Positions 46,089-54,661 of a DNA stretch of 64,000 nt are shown here, piece by piece (position 1 is the first letter of the stretch; the number at the start of each line of letters is the position of its first letter). Made by a program: the position numbers and the translations under genes. The stretch covers positions 744,001 to 808,000 of the forward strand of contig NZ_JAHQZS010000001.1 of NCBI RefSeq assembly GCF_019061145.1, written 5' to 3'. Below the pieces are notes generated by a model that searched no databases, was not told the origin of the DNA, and saw only the letters and a list, made by a program, of their open reading frames with translations. This DNA comes from Anianabacter salinae (GTDB lineage: Bacteria > Pseudomonadota > Alphaproteobacteria > Rhodobacterales > Rhodobacteraceae).

Positions 46089-47528
46089 ATGGAAGTCGCA
46101 ATTCTCTTTGCCATGGTCGTGGGCCTGCTGTTGATCGGCGTGCCGATCGCGGTGTCGCTCGGCCTGTCGTCGATGATCTTCCTGCTTGTCCTGTCGGACA
46201 CCTCGCTCGCGTCGATTGCGCAGTCGATGTACCAGGCGATGGCGGGGCACTATACGCTTCTGGCGATCCCGTTCTTCATCCTCGCCTCGTCGTTCATGTC
46301 GACGGGCGGCGTGGCACGGCGGATCATCCGGTTCTCGATTGCCCTTGTTGGCCATCTGCCGGGCGGGCTTGCCATCGCGGGCGTCTTCGCCTGCATGCTG
46401 TTCGCTGCGCTGTCAGGCTCTTCGCCCGCCACGGTGGTCGCCATCGGGTCCATCGTGATCGCGGGGATGCGGCAGGTCGGCTATACCCGCGATTTCGCGG
46501 CGGGCGTGATCTGCAACGCAGGGACGCTCGGCATCCTGATCCCGCCGTCCATCGTGATGGTCGTCTACGCCTCGGCCACCGACGTGTCGGTGGGGCGGAT
46601 GTTCCTGGCGGGCGTGATCCCCGGCATCCTCGCGGGCGTCATGCTGATGTCGGCGATCTACATCATCGCCAAGCTGCGCAATCTGCCCAAGGGTGACTGG
46701 CAAGGCTGGGGCGAGATCCTTGCCTCGGGGCGCGATGCCGCCTGGGGCCTGTTCCTGATCGTCATCATCCTTGGCGGCATCTACGGCGGCGTGTTCACCC
46801 CGACCGAGGCGGCGGCGGTGGCGGCGGTCTATGCCTTCCTGATCGCCAACTTCGTCTACCGCGACATGGGGCCACTTGCCGCCACCAACCAGGTGCCGCA
46901 GTCGTCCGACTACACCCGGCCTGCAGAGGGGAGCCTGTCGGCCGCCGCAGCGCCGGGCGGTAACGCGAGCCTGTTGCAGCGCCCATGGGTGCTGGTCACG
47001 GCCTTCTTCCACCGCGACACCAAGGCGACGCTGATGGATGCGGGCAAGCTGACCATCATGCTGATGTTCATCATCGCCAACGCGCTGATCCTGAAGCATG
47101 TGCTGACCGACGAGCAGATTCCGCAGCGGATCGCGGCCTCGATGCTGGACGCGGGCTTTGGCCCGGTGATGTTCCTGATCGTGGTGAACGTGATCCTGCT
47201 GATCGGCGGCCAGTTCATGGAGCCCTCGGGCCTGATCGTGATCGTCGCGCCGCTGGTGTTCCCGATCGCGATCCAGCTTGGCATCGACCCGATTCACCTT
47301 GGCATCATCATGGTGGTGAACATGGAGATCGGAATGATCACACCGCCGGTGGGCCTCAACCTGTTCGTGACCTCGGGCGTGGCGGGCATGTCGATGATGG
47401 GCGTCGTGCGCGCGGCGCTGCCGTTCCTCGGCATCCTGTTCATCTTCCTGATCATGGTCACCTACATCCCGTGGCTGTCGACATGGTTGCCGACGACCTT
47501 CATGGGGCCGGAACTTATCACGCGGTAG
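46089..47528 (+). CDS. dctM: TRAP transporter large membrane subunit DctM
   Basis: The sodium-coupled channel subunit of the C4-dicarboxylate transporter, 479 residues with about twelve membrane segments. Family blocks are seen: FILASSFMSTGGVARRII, MLFAALSGSSPATVVAIGSI, GTLGILIPPSIVMV and, near the end, MITPPVGLNLFVTSGV. A polar insert of about 60 residues (around 255-315, PQSSDYTRPAEGSLSAAAAP) lengthens it beyond the 425-residue type, as in related roseobacter DctM proteins. A terminator follows 23 bases after the stop. Confidence 0.95.
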   Translation: MEVAILFAMVVGLLLIGVPIAVSLGLSSMIFLLVLSDTSLASIAQSMYQAMAGHYTLLAIPFFILASSFMSTGGVARRIIRFSIALVGHLPGGLAIAGVFACMLFAALSGSSPATVVAIGSIVIAGMRQVGYTRDFAAGVICNAGTLGILIPPSIVMVVYASATDVSVGRMFLAGVIPGILAGVMLMSAIYIIAKLRNLPKGDWQGWGEILASGRDAAWGLFLIVIILGGIYGGVFTPTEAAAVAAVYAFLIANFVYRDMGPLAATNQVPQSSDYTRPAEGSLSAAAAPGGNASLLQRPWVLVTAFFHRDTKATLMDAGKLTIMLMFIIANALILKHVLTDEQIPQRIAASMLDAGFGPVMFLIVVNVILLIGGQFMEPSGLIVIVAPLVFPIAIQLGIDPIHLGIIMVVNMEIGMITPPVGLNLFVTSGVAGMSMMGVVRAALPFLGILFIFLIMVTYIPWLSTWLPTTFMGPELITR

Positions 47529-47550
47529 CGCGGCTGAACTGGACAAATCC

Positions 47551-47587
47551 AAAGGCGGCGTCCCCAATCCGGGACGTCGCCTTTGTC
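47551..47587 (+). terminator. Terminator after dctM
   Basis: A 13-bp stem with one wobble pair (AAAGGCGGCGTCC with GGACGTCGCCTTT) starts 23 bases after the dctM stop, with a short T-containing tail. It ends the dctPQM transcript. Confidence 0.75.
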
Positions 47588-47598
47588 ATGCCGGGGAG

Positions 47599-47669
47599 TG
47601 CGTATTTGGACAAAGAAGAAGCCGAAAATTCTATTCAAACTTTTCGTTTCTTCTTTGAAAAAATACGCA
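47599..47669. repeat. Inverted pair of GTATTT-CAAAGAAG motifs
   Basis: TGCGTATTTGGACAAAGAAG near 47599 is matched by an inverted counterpart, CTTCTTTGAAAAAATACGCA, ending at 47669. Between them GCCGAAAA and TTTTCG extend the pairing, so about 30 bases per arm can fold into a long imperfect hairpin. The arm sequence is related to strings at 15111-15129 and 5939-5957. It separates dctM from convergent mmsB and could act as a second terminator. Confidence 0.6.
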
Positions 47670-47680
47670 AGAGCGCGGTC

Positions 47681-48559
47681 TCAGCCCTCGCTGCGCCCGC
47701 GTTTCTCGAACCGGGGCAGCATGGCCGAGAAATCCATGCCCTTGCCGTCTTCTGCCTCGACGAACCGCTCGTAGAGCGCCATCGCGGCAGCGCCCATTGG
47801 CGTATCGGCGTCGGCGCTGGTCGCGGCCTGCTGCGAGAGGCGCAGATCCTTGAGCATCAGGTCTGCGGCGAAGCCGGGCTTGTAGCCGTTGTCGGACGGC
47901 GACTTCGGGCCGATGCCGGGCGCAGGGCAATAGGCGTTCATGCTCCACGAGTAGCCCGACGAGGTGGACACCACGTCGAACATCGCCTGCCGGTCGAGGC
48001 CCAGCTTGTCGGCAAGGGCAAAAGCCTCGCAGGTGGCGATCATGGTCACGCCAAGGATCATGTTGTTGCAGATCTTCGCCGCCTGCCCGTTGCCCGAGGC
48101 GCCGCAATGCACCGCCTTCTGGCCCATGATGTCGAACAGCGGCGCGGCCTTGGTGAAGGCCTCTTCGCTGCCGCCGACCATGAAGGTCAGGGTGCCCGCC
48201 GTCGCGCCGCCGATCCCGCCCGAGACGGGGGCGTCGAGCGGCAGCAGGCCCGCCGCGCTGGCCTGTTCTGCGGCGGCGCGGGCGCTGTCCACGTCCACCG
48301 TCGAGCAATCGAGGAAGATCGCGCCGGGACGCATCGCGGGGATCAACTCGTCCGCGACGCTGCGCAGGATCTGGCCATTCGGCAGCATTGTGATGACGGC
48401 ATCCGCGCCCGTCGCAGCCTCGGGTCCGGTGGCCGCCCGCCCGAAGGCGTCGGTGGTCACGCCCGCGACGTCGAAGCCGGTCACCTCATGGCCCGCCTTC
48501 GCAAGGTTCGTGGCCATGGGCAGGCCCATGTTTCCAAGTCCGATGAATGCGACTTTCAT
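47681..48559 (-). CDS. mmsB: 3-hydroxyisobutyrate dehydrogenase
   Basis: Oxidises 3-hydroxyisobutyrate to methylmalonate semialdehyde in valine breakdown. The 292-residue product starts MKVAFIGLGNMGLPMATNLAKAG, the NAD-binding fold of the beta-hydroxyacid dehydrogenase family. It has DAPVSGGIGGATAGTLTFMVGG (substrate site) and the catalytic lysine in GNGQAAKICNNM. Its ATG overlaps the stop of the hydrolase gene as ATGA (48556-48559). Together with mmsA and the two upstream genes this is a valine operon. Confidence 0.95.
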   Translation of the reverse strand: MKVAFIGLGNMGLPMATNLAKAGHEVTGFDVAGVTTDAFGRAATGPEAATGADAVITMLPNGQILRSVADELIPAMRPGAIFLDCSTVDVDSARAAAEQASAAGLLPLDAPVSGGIGGATAGTLTFMVGGSEEAFTKAAPLFDIMGQKAVHCGASGNGQAAKICNNMILGVTMIATCEAFALADKLGLDRQAMFDVVSTSSGYSWSMNAYCPAPGIGPKSPSDNGYKPGFAADLMLKDLRLSQQAATSADADTPMGAAAMALYERFVEAEDGKGMDFSAMLPRFEKRGRSEG

Positions 48560-49599
48560 GGCATATTCTCCCAGTTCAGGTCGTTGTCGCCAAGCGGCGC
48601 CAGCATCGCCGCGACATCCGCATCGGCCACATCGCCGGGCGCGGCGTGCTGCCAGCGCGGTGTGCGGTCCTTGTCGATGATCTGGGCGCGCACGCCCTCG
48701 AGGAAGTCCCCGGTCTCGATGGCGCGCCATGTCGCGCGGTATTCGTTCGTAAGCGCGTGGCGGATCGAGGTGGTGTCTTCGGCGGCGCGGGCGATCAGCG
48801 TGCGGGTGGCCGCCATCGACAGTGGCGAGTTGCGCTGCAGCGCCTTGAGGGCAGGAGCGGCGAGCGGGTGGTCTTCGGTCGCCAGCAGGGCGATCGCCTC
48901 GGCCACGGGACGGTCGAAATGCGCGTCGATCCAGCTTTGCGCCTCGGCAAGGCGGCTGTCACCATCCGGTGCGGCGGCATCCTGTAGAAGCGCGGTGTCT
49001 CCAGCCTCGGACAGGCGCGCGATGAGGTCCGGCCAGCGGTCTTCGGGGATGCGGAAATCGGCGAAGCCTGCGTGGATCGCATCGGCTGCGTCCATCCGGT
49101 GACCCGTCAGGCCCAGGAAGGTGCCGATCCGCCCCGGTGCGCGCGCCAGCAGCAGCGTGCCGCCCACATCGGGTATAAGGCCGATGCCGCATTCGGGCAT
49201 GGCGACCTGGCTCGTGTCGCCCACAACGCGGTGCGAGGCGTGGCCGCCAAGCCCCACGCCGCCGCCCATGACGAAGCCTTGCAGGAAGGCGGCGATGGGC
49301 TTGGGGTATTCGAAGATCTTGGCGTTGAGGCGATATTCCTCGCGCCAGAAGTTCCGCGCGGTGGCGAAATCCCCAGCCTTTCCGGCATGATACATCGCCG
49401 CGATGTCGCCGCCGGCGCAGAACGCCTTTTCGCCTTCCGCGTCCATGATGACGATCCGGATGGCGGGATCGTCGCGCCACGCATCCAGCGCGGCCTCGAT
49501 CTCGAGGCACATCGGGTGCGACAGGGCGTTCAGCGACTTGGGACGGTTCAGGGTGATCCGGCCAGCGGCGCCTTCGGTGCGAATGAGGACGTCGGTCAT
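48556..49599 (-). CDS. 3-hydroxyisobutyryl-CoA hydrolase (enoyl-CoA hydratase-like)
   Basis: Cleaves 3-hydroxyisobutyryl-CoA to free acid and CoA. At 347 residues it is longer than simple crotonases (about 260) and matches the HIBYL-CoA hydrolase subgroup. It has RITLNRPKSLNALS near the start, the oxyanion loop AFCAGGDIAAMYHAG (first half), QGFVMGGGVGLGGHASHRVV (second half) and the catalytic region MPECGIGLIPDVGGTLLLAR. It is coupled to the acyl-CoA dehydrogenase by ATGA (49596-49599) and to mmsB. The start at 49599 gives MTDVLIRTEGAAGRI. Confidence 0.88.
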   Translation of the reverse strand: MTDVLIRTEGAAGRITLNRPKSLNALSHPMCLEIEAALDAWRDDPAIRIVIMDAEGEKAFCAGGDIAAMYHAGKAGDFATARNFWREEYRLNAKIFEYPKPIAAFLQGFVMGGGVGLGGHASHRVVGDTSQVAMPECGIGLIPDVGGTLLLARAPGRIGTFLGLTGHRMDAADAIHAGFADFRIPEDRWPDLIARLSEAGDTALLQDAAAPDGDSRLAEAQSWIDAHFDRPVAEAIALLATEDHPLAAPALKALQRNSPLSMAATRTLIARAAEDTTSIRHALTNEYRATWRAIETGDFLEGVRAQIIDKDRTPRWQHAAPGDVADADVAAMLAPLGDNDLNWENMP

Positions 49600-50741
49600 G
49601 CCCGCTCCGCGATCATCTGGCGGCTGACGATCAGGCGCATGATCTCGTTGGTGCCTTCGAGGATCTGGTGGACGCGCAGGTCGCGCACGATCTTCTCGAT
49701 GCCGTAGTCGGCAAGATAGCCGTAGCCGCCATGCAGTTGCAGGCACTGGTCGGCGATGCGCGATCCGGCCTCGGTCACGAATTTCTTGGCCATCGCGCAG
49801 AACTTGGTCGCATCCGGCGCGCCGGTATCGAGCTTCCACGCGGCCTGGCGCAGGAAGGTACGGGCGGCCTGCAATTCGATCTCCATCTCGGCAAGGCGGA
49901 ACTGCAGCGCCTGGAACTCGGTCAGGGATTTGCCGAACGCCTTGCGCTCGGTCATGTAGTCCATCGTCGCGTCCAGCGCGGCCTGCGCGGGGCCGAGCGA
50001 GCAGGCGGCGATGTTCAGGCGTCCACCGTCAAGCCCCGCCATGGCATAGGAAAACCCGCGCCCTTCCTCGCCGATCAGGTTGGCGGCGGGCACCTTGCAA
50101 TCGTCGAACTGCACTTGCCGCGTGGGTTGCGACCGCCAGCCCATCTTGTCCTCGAGCCCGCCAAAGGACAGGCCCGGCGTGCCGTCCTCGACGATCACGG
50201 TCGAGATGCCCTTGGGGCCATCCTCGCCGGTGCGGACCATCGTGACATAGGCGTCCGAGTATCCGCCGCCCGAGATGAACGCCTTGGTGCCGTTCAGGGT
50301 ATAGCCGTCGTTCGTGCGGGTGGCGCGGGTCTTCAGAGAGGCGGCGTCCGAACCCGCTCCGGGTTCTGTCAGGCAGTATGACAGGACGGTCTGCATCGAC
50401 GCGGCGCGGGGGAGCCATTCGGCCTTGACCTCGGCGCTGGCGAACTTGTCGATCATCGCCGCGCACATGTTGTGGATCGACAGGAAGGCGGCGACAGAAG
50501 CGCAAGAGCGCGACAGCGCCTCGAACACCAGCGTGGCGTCCAGCCGCGACAGGCCCGATCCGCCCGCATCTTCCGATACGTAAAGCGCGCCGAAGCCCAG
50601 TTCGGCGAGTTTGGGCCACAGATCCTTGGGGATGGTGCCGGCCGCTTCCCAGTCGCGGGCGTGCGGGGCGATCTGATCCTCTCCGAAGGCGCGGGCCATG
50701 TCGACGATGGCCGTCTGTTCCTCGGTCAGTGCGAAATCCAT
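49596..50741 (-). CDS. Acyl-CoA dehydrogenase, isobutyryl-CoA type
   Basis: Flavin enzyme oxidising a branched-chain acyl-CoA, by context isobutyryl-CoA to methacrylyl-CoA. The 381-residue product has the FAD-binding CLTEPGAGSDAASL, the conserved RKAFGKSL, and the C-terminal HQILEGTNEIMRLIVSR. A Glu catalytic base is expected in GYGYLADYGIEKIVRD. Start 50741 has GGAGG at ideal spacing. It heads the unit acd-hibch-mmsB, with a 12-bp palindrome 27 bases upstream of its ATG. Confidence 0.9.
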   Translation of the reverse strand: MDFALTEEQTAIVDMARAFGEDQIAPHARDWEAAGTIPKDLWPKLAELGFGALYVSEDAGGSGLSRLDATLVFEALSRSCASVAAFLSIHNMCAAMIDKFASAEVKAEWLPRAASMQTVLSYCLTEPGAGSDAASLKTRATRTNDGYTLNGTKAFISGGGYSDAYVTMVRTGEDGPKGISTVIVEDGTPGLSFGGLEDKMGWRSQPTRQVQFDDCKVPAANLIGEEGRGFSYAMAGLDGGRLNIAACSLGPAQAALDATMDYMTERKAFGKSLTEFQALQFRLAEMEIELQAARTFLRQAAWKLDTGAPDATKFCAMAKKFVTEAGSRIADQCLQLHGGYGYLADYGIEKIVRDLRVHQILEGTNEIMRLIVSRQMIAERA

Positions 50742-50767
50742 GCCAGTCCTCCCAAGACCGCAGAATT

Positions 50768-50779
50768 GAACGTGCGTTC
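50768..50779. promoter_or_regulatory. Palindrome upstream of acyl-CoA dehydrogenase gene
   Basis: GAACGTGCGTTC is a 12-bp sequence with 5-bp arms (GAACG/CGTTC) in the promoter region of the valine unit, flanked by TTT-rich sequence on the 5' side of the minus-strand gene. It resembles operators of TetR- or LacI-type regulators, but no such regulator is next to it. Confidence 0.35.
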
Positions 50780-50839
50780 TTTTTCTGCCCCGAGACTGGG
50801 AATTGCAACCGGAAAGCCAGGCGATCTGCGCAGCAAGAG

Positions 50840-50862
50840 ACCCCGAGGATGTGCCTCGGGGT
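50840..50862 (-). terminator. Terminator after L,D-transpeptidase gene
   Basis: A 9-bp stem (ACCCCGAGG/CCTCGGGGT) with a 5-base loop lies 31 bases after the minus-strand transpeptidase stop. The T-rich tail on that strand is weak, so termination may be partial. Confidence 0.55.
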
Positions 50863-50892
50863 CCTCGCAATGCCCGTGGATTCGGCAGACGA

Positions 50893-51462
50893 TCAGATGA
50901 CGCGAACCTGCGCGCCGACGGGCACCAGTGCGAACAGCTCTTCGATCTGTTCGTTGAACAGGCCGATGCAGCCCGAGGATGACTGCCGCCCGATCTTGCG
51001 GGTGTCGTGTGTCCCGTGGATCAGGTAGGCGGGCCAGCTGAGATACAGGGCGTGGGTGCCAAGCGGGTTGTCCGGGCCGGGCGGCATGTAGTCGGGCAGG
51101 GTGGGATCGCGTTCCTTCATCGACGCGGTCGGCGTCCAGTCGGGCCCTTCGCGCTTGCGCACGATCTCGGTGTAGCCGCGCTTGGTCAGTTCTTCGGTCA
51201 GGGGCACGCTGGTGGGATACAGCCGGTAATCCTCGGCGTCCTTGGACCAGTAGTGCAGGGCGCGGCTGCGGGTGTCGGCCACTAGCGTGACCCGGTCGAC
51301 GTTGTCGAAGTGGTCGCGCCAGTCCTGCCGGATGAAGGCCGAGGTGTTGTTGCGCGCGAACTCGGGGCGATCCGGCTCGACGAACTGCGCGCGCAGGACG
51401 GTCGGGGCGGCGAGGAAGGCTGCGCCAGAGATCAGCGCGGCGCGTCGGTTCAGTCGGGACAT
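50893..51462 (-). CDS. L,D-transpeptidase (YkuD domain), exported
   Basis: A 189-residue protein with a twin-arginine-like export signal (MSRLNRRAALISGAAFLAAPTVLRAQ). The YkuD domain has HGTHDTRKIGRQSSSGCIGLFNEQ: the catalytic Cys in SSGCIG and the His in HGT. It probably cross-links peptidoglycan or attaches proteins to it in the periplasm. Start 51462 gives the signal peptide; the longer frame to 51639 enters the upstream gap. It is divergent from the YkgJ-like gene, with 226 bp between. Confidence 0.9.
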   Translation of the reverse strand: MSRLNRRAALISGAAFLAAPTVLRAQFVEPDRPEFARNNTSAFIRQDWRDHFDNVDRVTLVADTRSRALHYWSKDAEDYRLYPTSVPLTEELTKRGYTEIVRKREGPDWTPTASMKERDPTLPDYMPPGPDNPLGTHALYLSWPAYLIHGTHDTRKIGRQSSSGCIGLFNEQIEELFALVPVGAQVRVI

Positions 51463-51688
51463 GGGGGCCTCTGTCTGCTCGGTGTCAGGTCGGTAAGTTT
51501 GGCGGCAAACTCTGCCCCCAACGCCTTCAAGTCCAGTGAGGACGCACTTCACATATTCAATAGTTTGTGAGTGTCCGGCGCCGTTTGTGACAAGCCTTGT
51601 CGGCGATCGAGCGGAAGCGTAACGCTCGCATTGGCGCATCGCGGGGGTCTTTTGCCGTCCTGTCGGCGCGGCACGACAGGTTCATGGA

Positions 51689-52108
51689 TTGACGACGACG
51701 CTGGACTGCACGGCGTGCGGGGCTTGCTGCTTTGGCGGCCACGACGCCTATATCGCGTTACTGCCGCAGGACCGGGACCGCGCGATCCCGGCGGACACCA
51801 CAACCGAAATCGACGGACGCCGCTACATGCGGATGGACTGCGGACATTGCGCGCAGTTGGGCGTGTCGGCTGCGGGCGAAATGCTGTGCGCGATCTACGA
51901 GAACCGGCCAGAAGCGTGCCGGGCGTTTCGCGCGGGCAGCTTCGAATGCCACAAGGCTCGGCAGAGGCGCGGAGCCGAGGCGGCTGCGCTTCAGGCGTTC
52001 GGCATGCGAACGGAAACCGGCCCCGCTGCGGGTGCAGCGGGGCCGGTGATCGATGTGCCGATACTGGTGGCAGCGGACGTGCCTGTTCAGGTCATTCCAT
52101 CGCCTTGA
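51689..52108 (+). CDS. YkgJ-like cysteine-cluster protein
   Basis: A 139-residue protein with the YkgJ/zinc- or iron-sulfur-binding cluster pattern: LDCTACGACCFGG near the N-terminus, then MDCGHCAQL and AIYENRPEACRAF. These cysteines usually coordinate a metal or cluster. Function is unknown. The frame opens at TTG 51689, and the ATG five bases upstream is out of frame. Its 3' end overlaps the mmsA stop region by 17 bases, tail to tail. The C-terminal 40 residues are Ala/Pro/Val-rich. Confidence 0.78.
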   Translation: MTTTLDCTACGACCFGGHDAYIALLPQDRDRAIPADTTTEIDGRRYMRMDCGHCAQLGVSAAGEMLCAIYENRPEACRAFRAGSFECHKARQRRGAEAAALQAFGMRTETGPAAGAAGPVIDVPILVAADVPVQVIPSP

Positions 52109-53591
52109 ACGCGAATTCGCCGCCGTCCTTGATGCCCGAGAACCAGCGCGCGGTGACGGTCTTGGTCTTGGTGTAGAAGCGGAAGGCGTCGGGGCCGTAC
52201 TGGTTCAGGTCGCCGAAGGCCGATTTCTTCCAGCCGCCGAAGGTGTGGTAGGACAGCGGCACCGGGATCGGGAAGTTGATGCCCACCATGCCCACGTTGA
52301 CACGGTGCGCGAAGTCGCGCGCGGTGTCGCCGTCGGCGGTGAAGATCGCGGTGCCGTTGCCGTATTCGTTGTCCATCGTCAGCTTCAGCGCTTCCTCGTA
52401 GCTGTTCGCGCGCACCTGCGTCAGGACCGGGCCGAAGATTTCCTGCTTGTAGATGTCCATGTCCGGCGTCGCGCGGTCAAAGAACGACGGTCCGACGAAA
52501 TAGCCGTTCTCGTAGCCTTGCAGCGAGAAGCCGCGCCCGTCGACGACCAGTTCCGCGCCCTGCTCGACGCCCGAGTTGATGAGGCTCAGGATGCGTTCTT
52601 TGGACTGCGCGGTGATGACGGGGCCGTAGTCCACGTCATTGCCCGCCGTGTAGGGGCCGACCTTCAGCTTTTCGATGCGCGGCACAAGACGTTCGACCAG
52701 CGCGTCGGCGGTTTTCTCGCCGACCGGCACCGCGACCGAGATCGCCATGCAGCGTTCGCCCGCAGCGCCGAAACCGGCACCGACCAGCGCATCCGCCGCC
52801 TTGTCGAGATCGGCGTCGGGCATGATGATCATGTGGTTCTTGGCGCCGCCGAAGCACTGGGCGCGCTTGCCGTTGGAGCAGGCACGGCCATAGATATATT
52901 GAGCGATCGGGGTCGAGCCGACAAAGCCCACGGCCTGCACCGTCTCGTTGTCGAGGATCGCGTCGACGGCTTCCTTGTCGCCGTTGACGACCTGCAACAC
53001 GCCGTCGGGCAGACCCGCCTCCTTGAGCAGTTCCGCAAGGCGCAGCGCGGTCGAGGGGCAGCGCTCGGACGGCTTGAGGATCATCGCGTTGCCGCAGGTG
53101 AGGGCGGGGCCCATCTTCCACAGGGGGATCATTGCGGGGAAGTTGAAGGGCGTGATGCCTGCCACGACGCCCAGCGGCTGGCGCATCGAATAAAGGTCGA
53201 TGCCGGGGCCGCCGTCGTCGGTGAACTCGCCCTTCAGCAGCGCCGGGCCGCCCATGCAGACCTCGATCACCTCAAGCCCGCGCTGCACGTCGCCGCGCCC
53301 GTCGGGCAAGGTCTTGCCATGCTCGCGGCTGACCAGTTCGGCCAGCTCGTCCATGTGTTTGTTGATAAGCGCGCCGAAGGCCATCATCACCCGCGCGCGG
53401 CGCTGCGGGTTGGTGTTGCCCCAGGCGACCTGCGCTTCGGCGGCCTTGGCGACGGCGACGTCCATTTCTGCGGGGGTGGCCAGCGGGACGCGGGCCTGCA
53501 CTTCGCCGGTGGCGGGGTTCATCACGTCCGAGAAACGGCCCGAGGTGCCTTTGACGTGTTCGCCGTTGATCCAGTGGGTCAGCTCTTGCAT
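52092..53591 (-). CDS. mmsA: Methylmalonate-semialdehyde dehydrogenase (CoA-acylating)
   Basis: Converts methylmalonate semialdehyde to propionyl-CoA (and malonate semialdehyde to acetyl-CoA) in valine and related catabolism. The 499-residue product is an ALDH-fold protein with GFVGSTPIAQYIYGRA and the catalytic Cys in AAGERCMAISVAVPVG. MQELTHWINGEHVKGTSGRF is its N-terminus. GGGAGGACC precedes ATG 53591. It is divergent from the LysR gene across 120 bp rich in A+T palindromes. mmsB and two partners lie in a separate unit 4 kb away. Confidence 0.95.
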   Translation of the reverse strand: MQELTHWINGEHVKGTSGRFSDVMNPATGEVQARVPLATPAEMDVAVAKAAEAQVAWGNTNPQRRARVMMAFGALINKHMDELAELVSREHGKTLPDGRGDVQRGLEVIEVCMGGPALLKGEFTDDGGPGIDLYSMRQPLGVVAGITPFNFPAMIPLWKMGPALTCGNAMILKPSERCPSTALRLAELLKEAGLPDGVLQVVNGDKEAVDAILDNETVQAVGFVGSTPIAQYIYGRACSNGKRAQCFGGAKNHMIIMPDADLDKAADALVGAGFGAAGERCMAISVAVPVGEKTADALVERLVPRIEKLKVGPYTAGNDVDYGPVITAQSKERILSLINSGVEQGAELVVDGRGFSLQGYENGYFVGPSFFDRATPDMDIYKQEIFGPVLTQVRANSYEEALKLTMDNEYGNGTAIFTADGDTARDFAHRVNVGMVGINFPIPVPLSYHTFGGWKKSAFGDLNQYGPDAFRFYTKTKTVTARWFSGIKDGGEFAFKAME

Positions 53592-53675
53592 GGGGTCCTC
53601 CCGGGACAATTATGCGCGGATTCCGTTGGTCGCCTGTTTAGCCTTGCGCAATTCCCCTGAAAAGGCGCAGTTTTT

Positions 53676-53699
53676 CAAAACTGTTTTGCAATAATGCAA
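53676..53699. promoter_or_regulatory. A+T-rich palindromes between mmsA and LysR gene
   Basis: CAAAACTGTTTTG (53676-53688, perfect arms) overlaps TTGCAATAATGCAA (53686-53699, perfect 5-bp arms). Both stand in an otherwise G+C-rich divergent gap, 85-108 bases upstream of mmsA and 13-36 bases upstream of the LysR start. They are the best candidates for the LysR-type operator. Confidence 0.45.
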
Positions 53700-53711
53700 A
53701 GGCTAACGGCG

Positions 53712-54611
53712 ATGGACATGCATTGGGACGATCTGAGGGTGTTTCTTGCGGTGGCGCGGGGTGACAGCCTGTCGGCGGCGGGGCGCGTGTTGCGGCTGGA
53801 CCCGGCGACTGTGGGTCGGCGCGTCGCGCGGCTGGAAGAGGCGATCGGCGCGCCGCTGTTCGCCAAGTCGCCGCAGGGCTACGCGCTCACCGGCGACGGG
53901 CAACGCCTGCTGGACCATGCCGAGCGTGCCGAGGCTGCGGTGAACGGGGCCACTGCCGATCTTGGCGGGCAGGCGGGGCGGTTGACGGGGCTGATCCGCA
54001 TTGGCGCGCCCGATGGCTGCGCCAACTACCTGTTGCCGCAGGTCAGCGCCGCCATCGCCGCCGAGAACCCCGGACTCGAAATCCAGATCGTCGCTCTGCC
54101 GCGCGTGTTCAACCTGTCCAAGCGCGAGGCGGACATGGCCATTGCGGTCTCGGCGCCCGAGACGGGGCGGCTGACGGTGCAGAAGATCACCGACTACCGC
54201 CTGCATCTGGCGGCGTCGCGTGATTATTTGGCGGGCGCCCCGGCGATCCGGGCGCGCGCCGACCTGAACGCGCATCCGGTCGTCGGCTACATCCCCGACA
54301 TGATCTTCGATCCCGAACTCGACTACCTGGCCGAGATCGGGGCCGAGCGGGTGGCGATGGCCTCCAATTCCGTGTCGGTGCAGCTTGGCCTCTTGCGGGC
54401 GGGCGCCGGGGTGGGGATCGTCCACGATTTCGCGCTTCCCTTCGCGCCCGAGGTCGAGACGATCCTGACCGGCGAGATCGCGCTGACCCGGGCCTTCTAT
54501 CTTATCCGCCATGCCGACGACAGGAAGGTCGACCGTCTGAACCGCTTTGCGCAGGCGCTGGCCGAGGGGCTTCGGCGAGAAGTTGCGCGGCTGGAGTCCC
54601 GGAAAACTTGA
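53712..54611 (+). CDS. LysR-family transcriptional regulator
   Basis: A 299-residue LTTR with an N-terminal winged HTH (DLRVFLAVARGDSLSAAGRVLRLDPATVGRRVARLEEAIG; core SLSAAGRVLRL) and a substrate-binding domain of the periplasmic-binding fold. Start 53712 is preferred: AAAGG lies nine bases upstream and the protein begins MDMHWDDLRVF. The frame also opens at 53694. Divergence from mmsA makes it the likely valine-catabolism regulator; the inducer is unknown. Confidence 0.88.
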   Translation: MDMHWDDLRVFLAVARGDSLSAAGRVLRLDPATVGRRVARLEEAIGAPLFAKSPQGYALTGDGQRLLDHAERAEAAVNGATADLGGQAGRLTGLIRIGAPDGCANYLLPQVSAAIAAENPGLEIQIVALPRVFNLSKREADMAIAVSAPETGRLTVQKITDYRLHLAASRDYLAGAPAIRARADLNAHPVVGYIPDMIFDPELDYLAEIGAERVAMASNSVSVQLGLLRAGAGVGIVHDFALPFAPEVETILTGEIALTRAFYLIRHADDRKVDRLNRFAQALAEGLRREVARLESRKT

Positions 54612-54661
54612 CAGAATGTCGCAGCGCGCCGACCCTTTGCCGACACAGAGGAGGAATGTGC

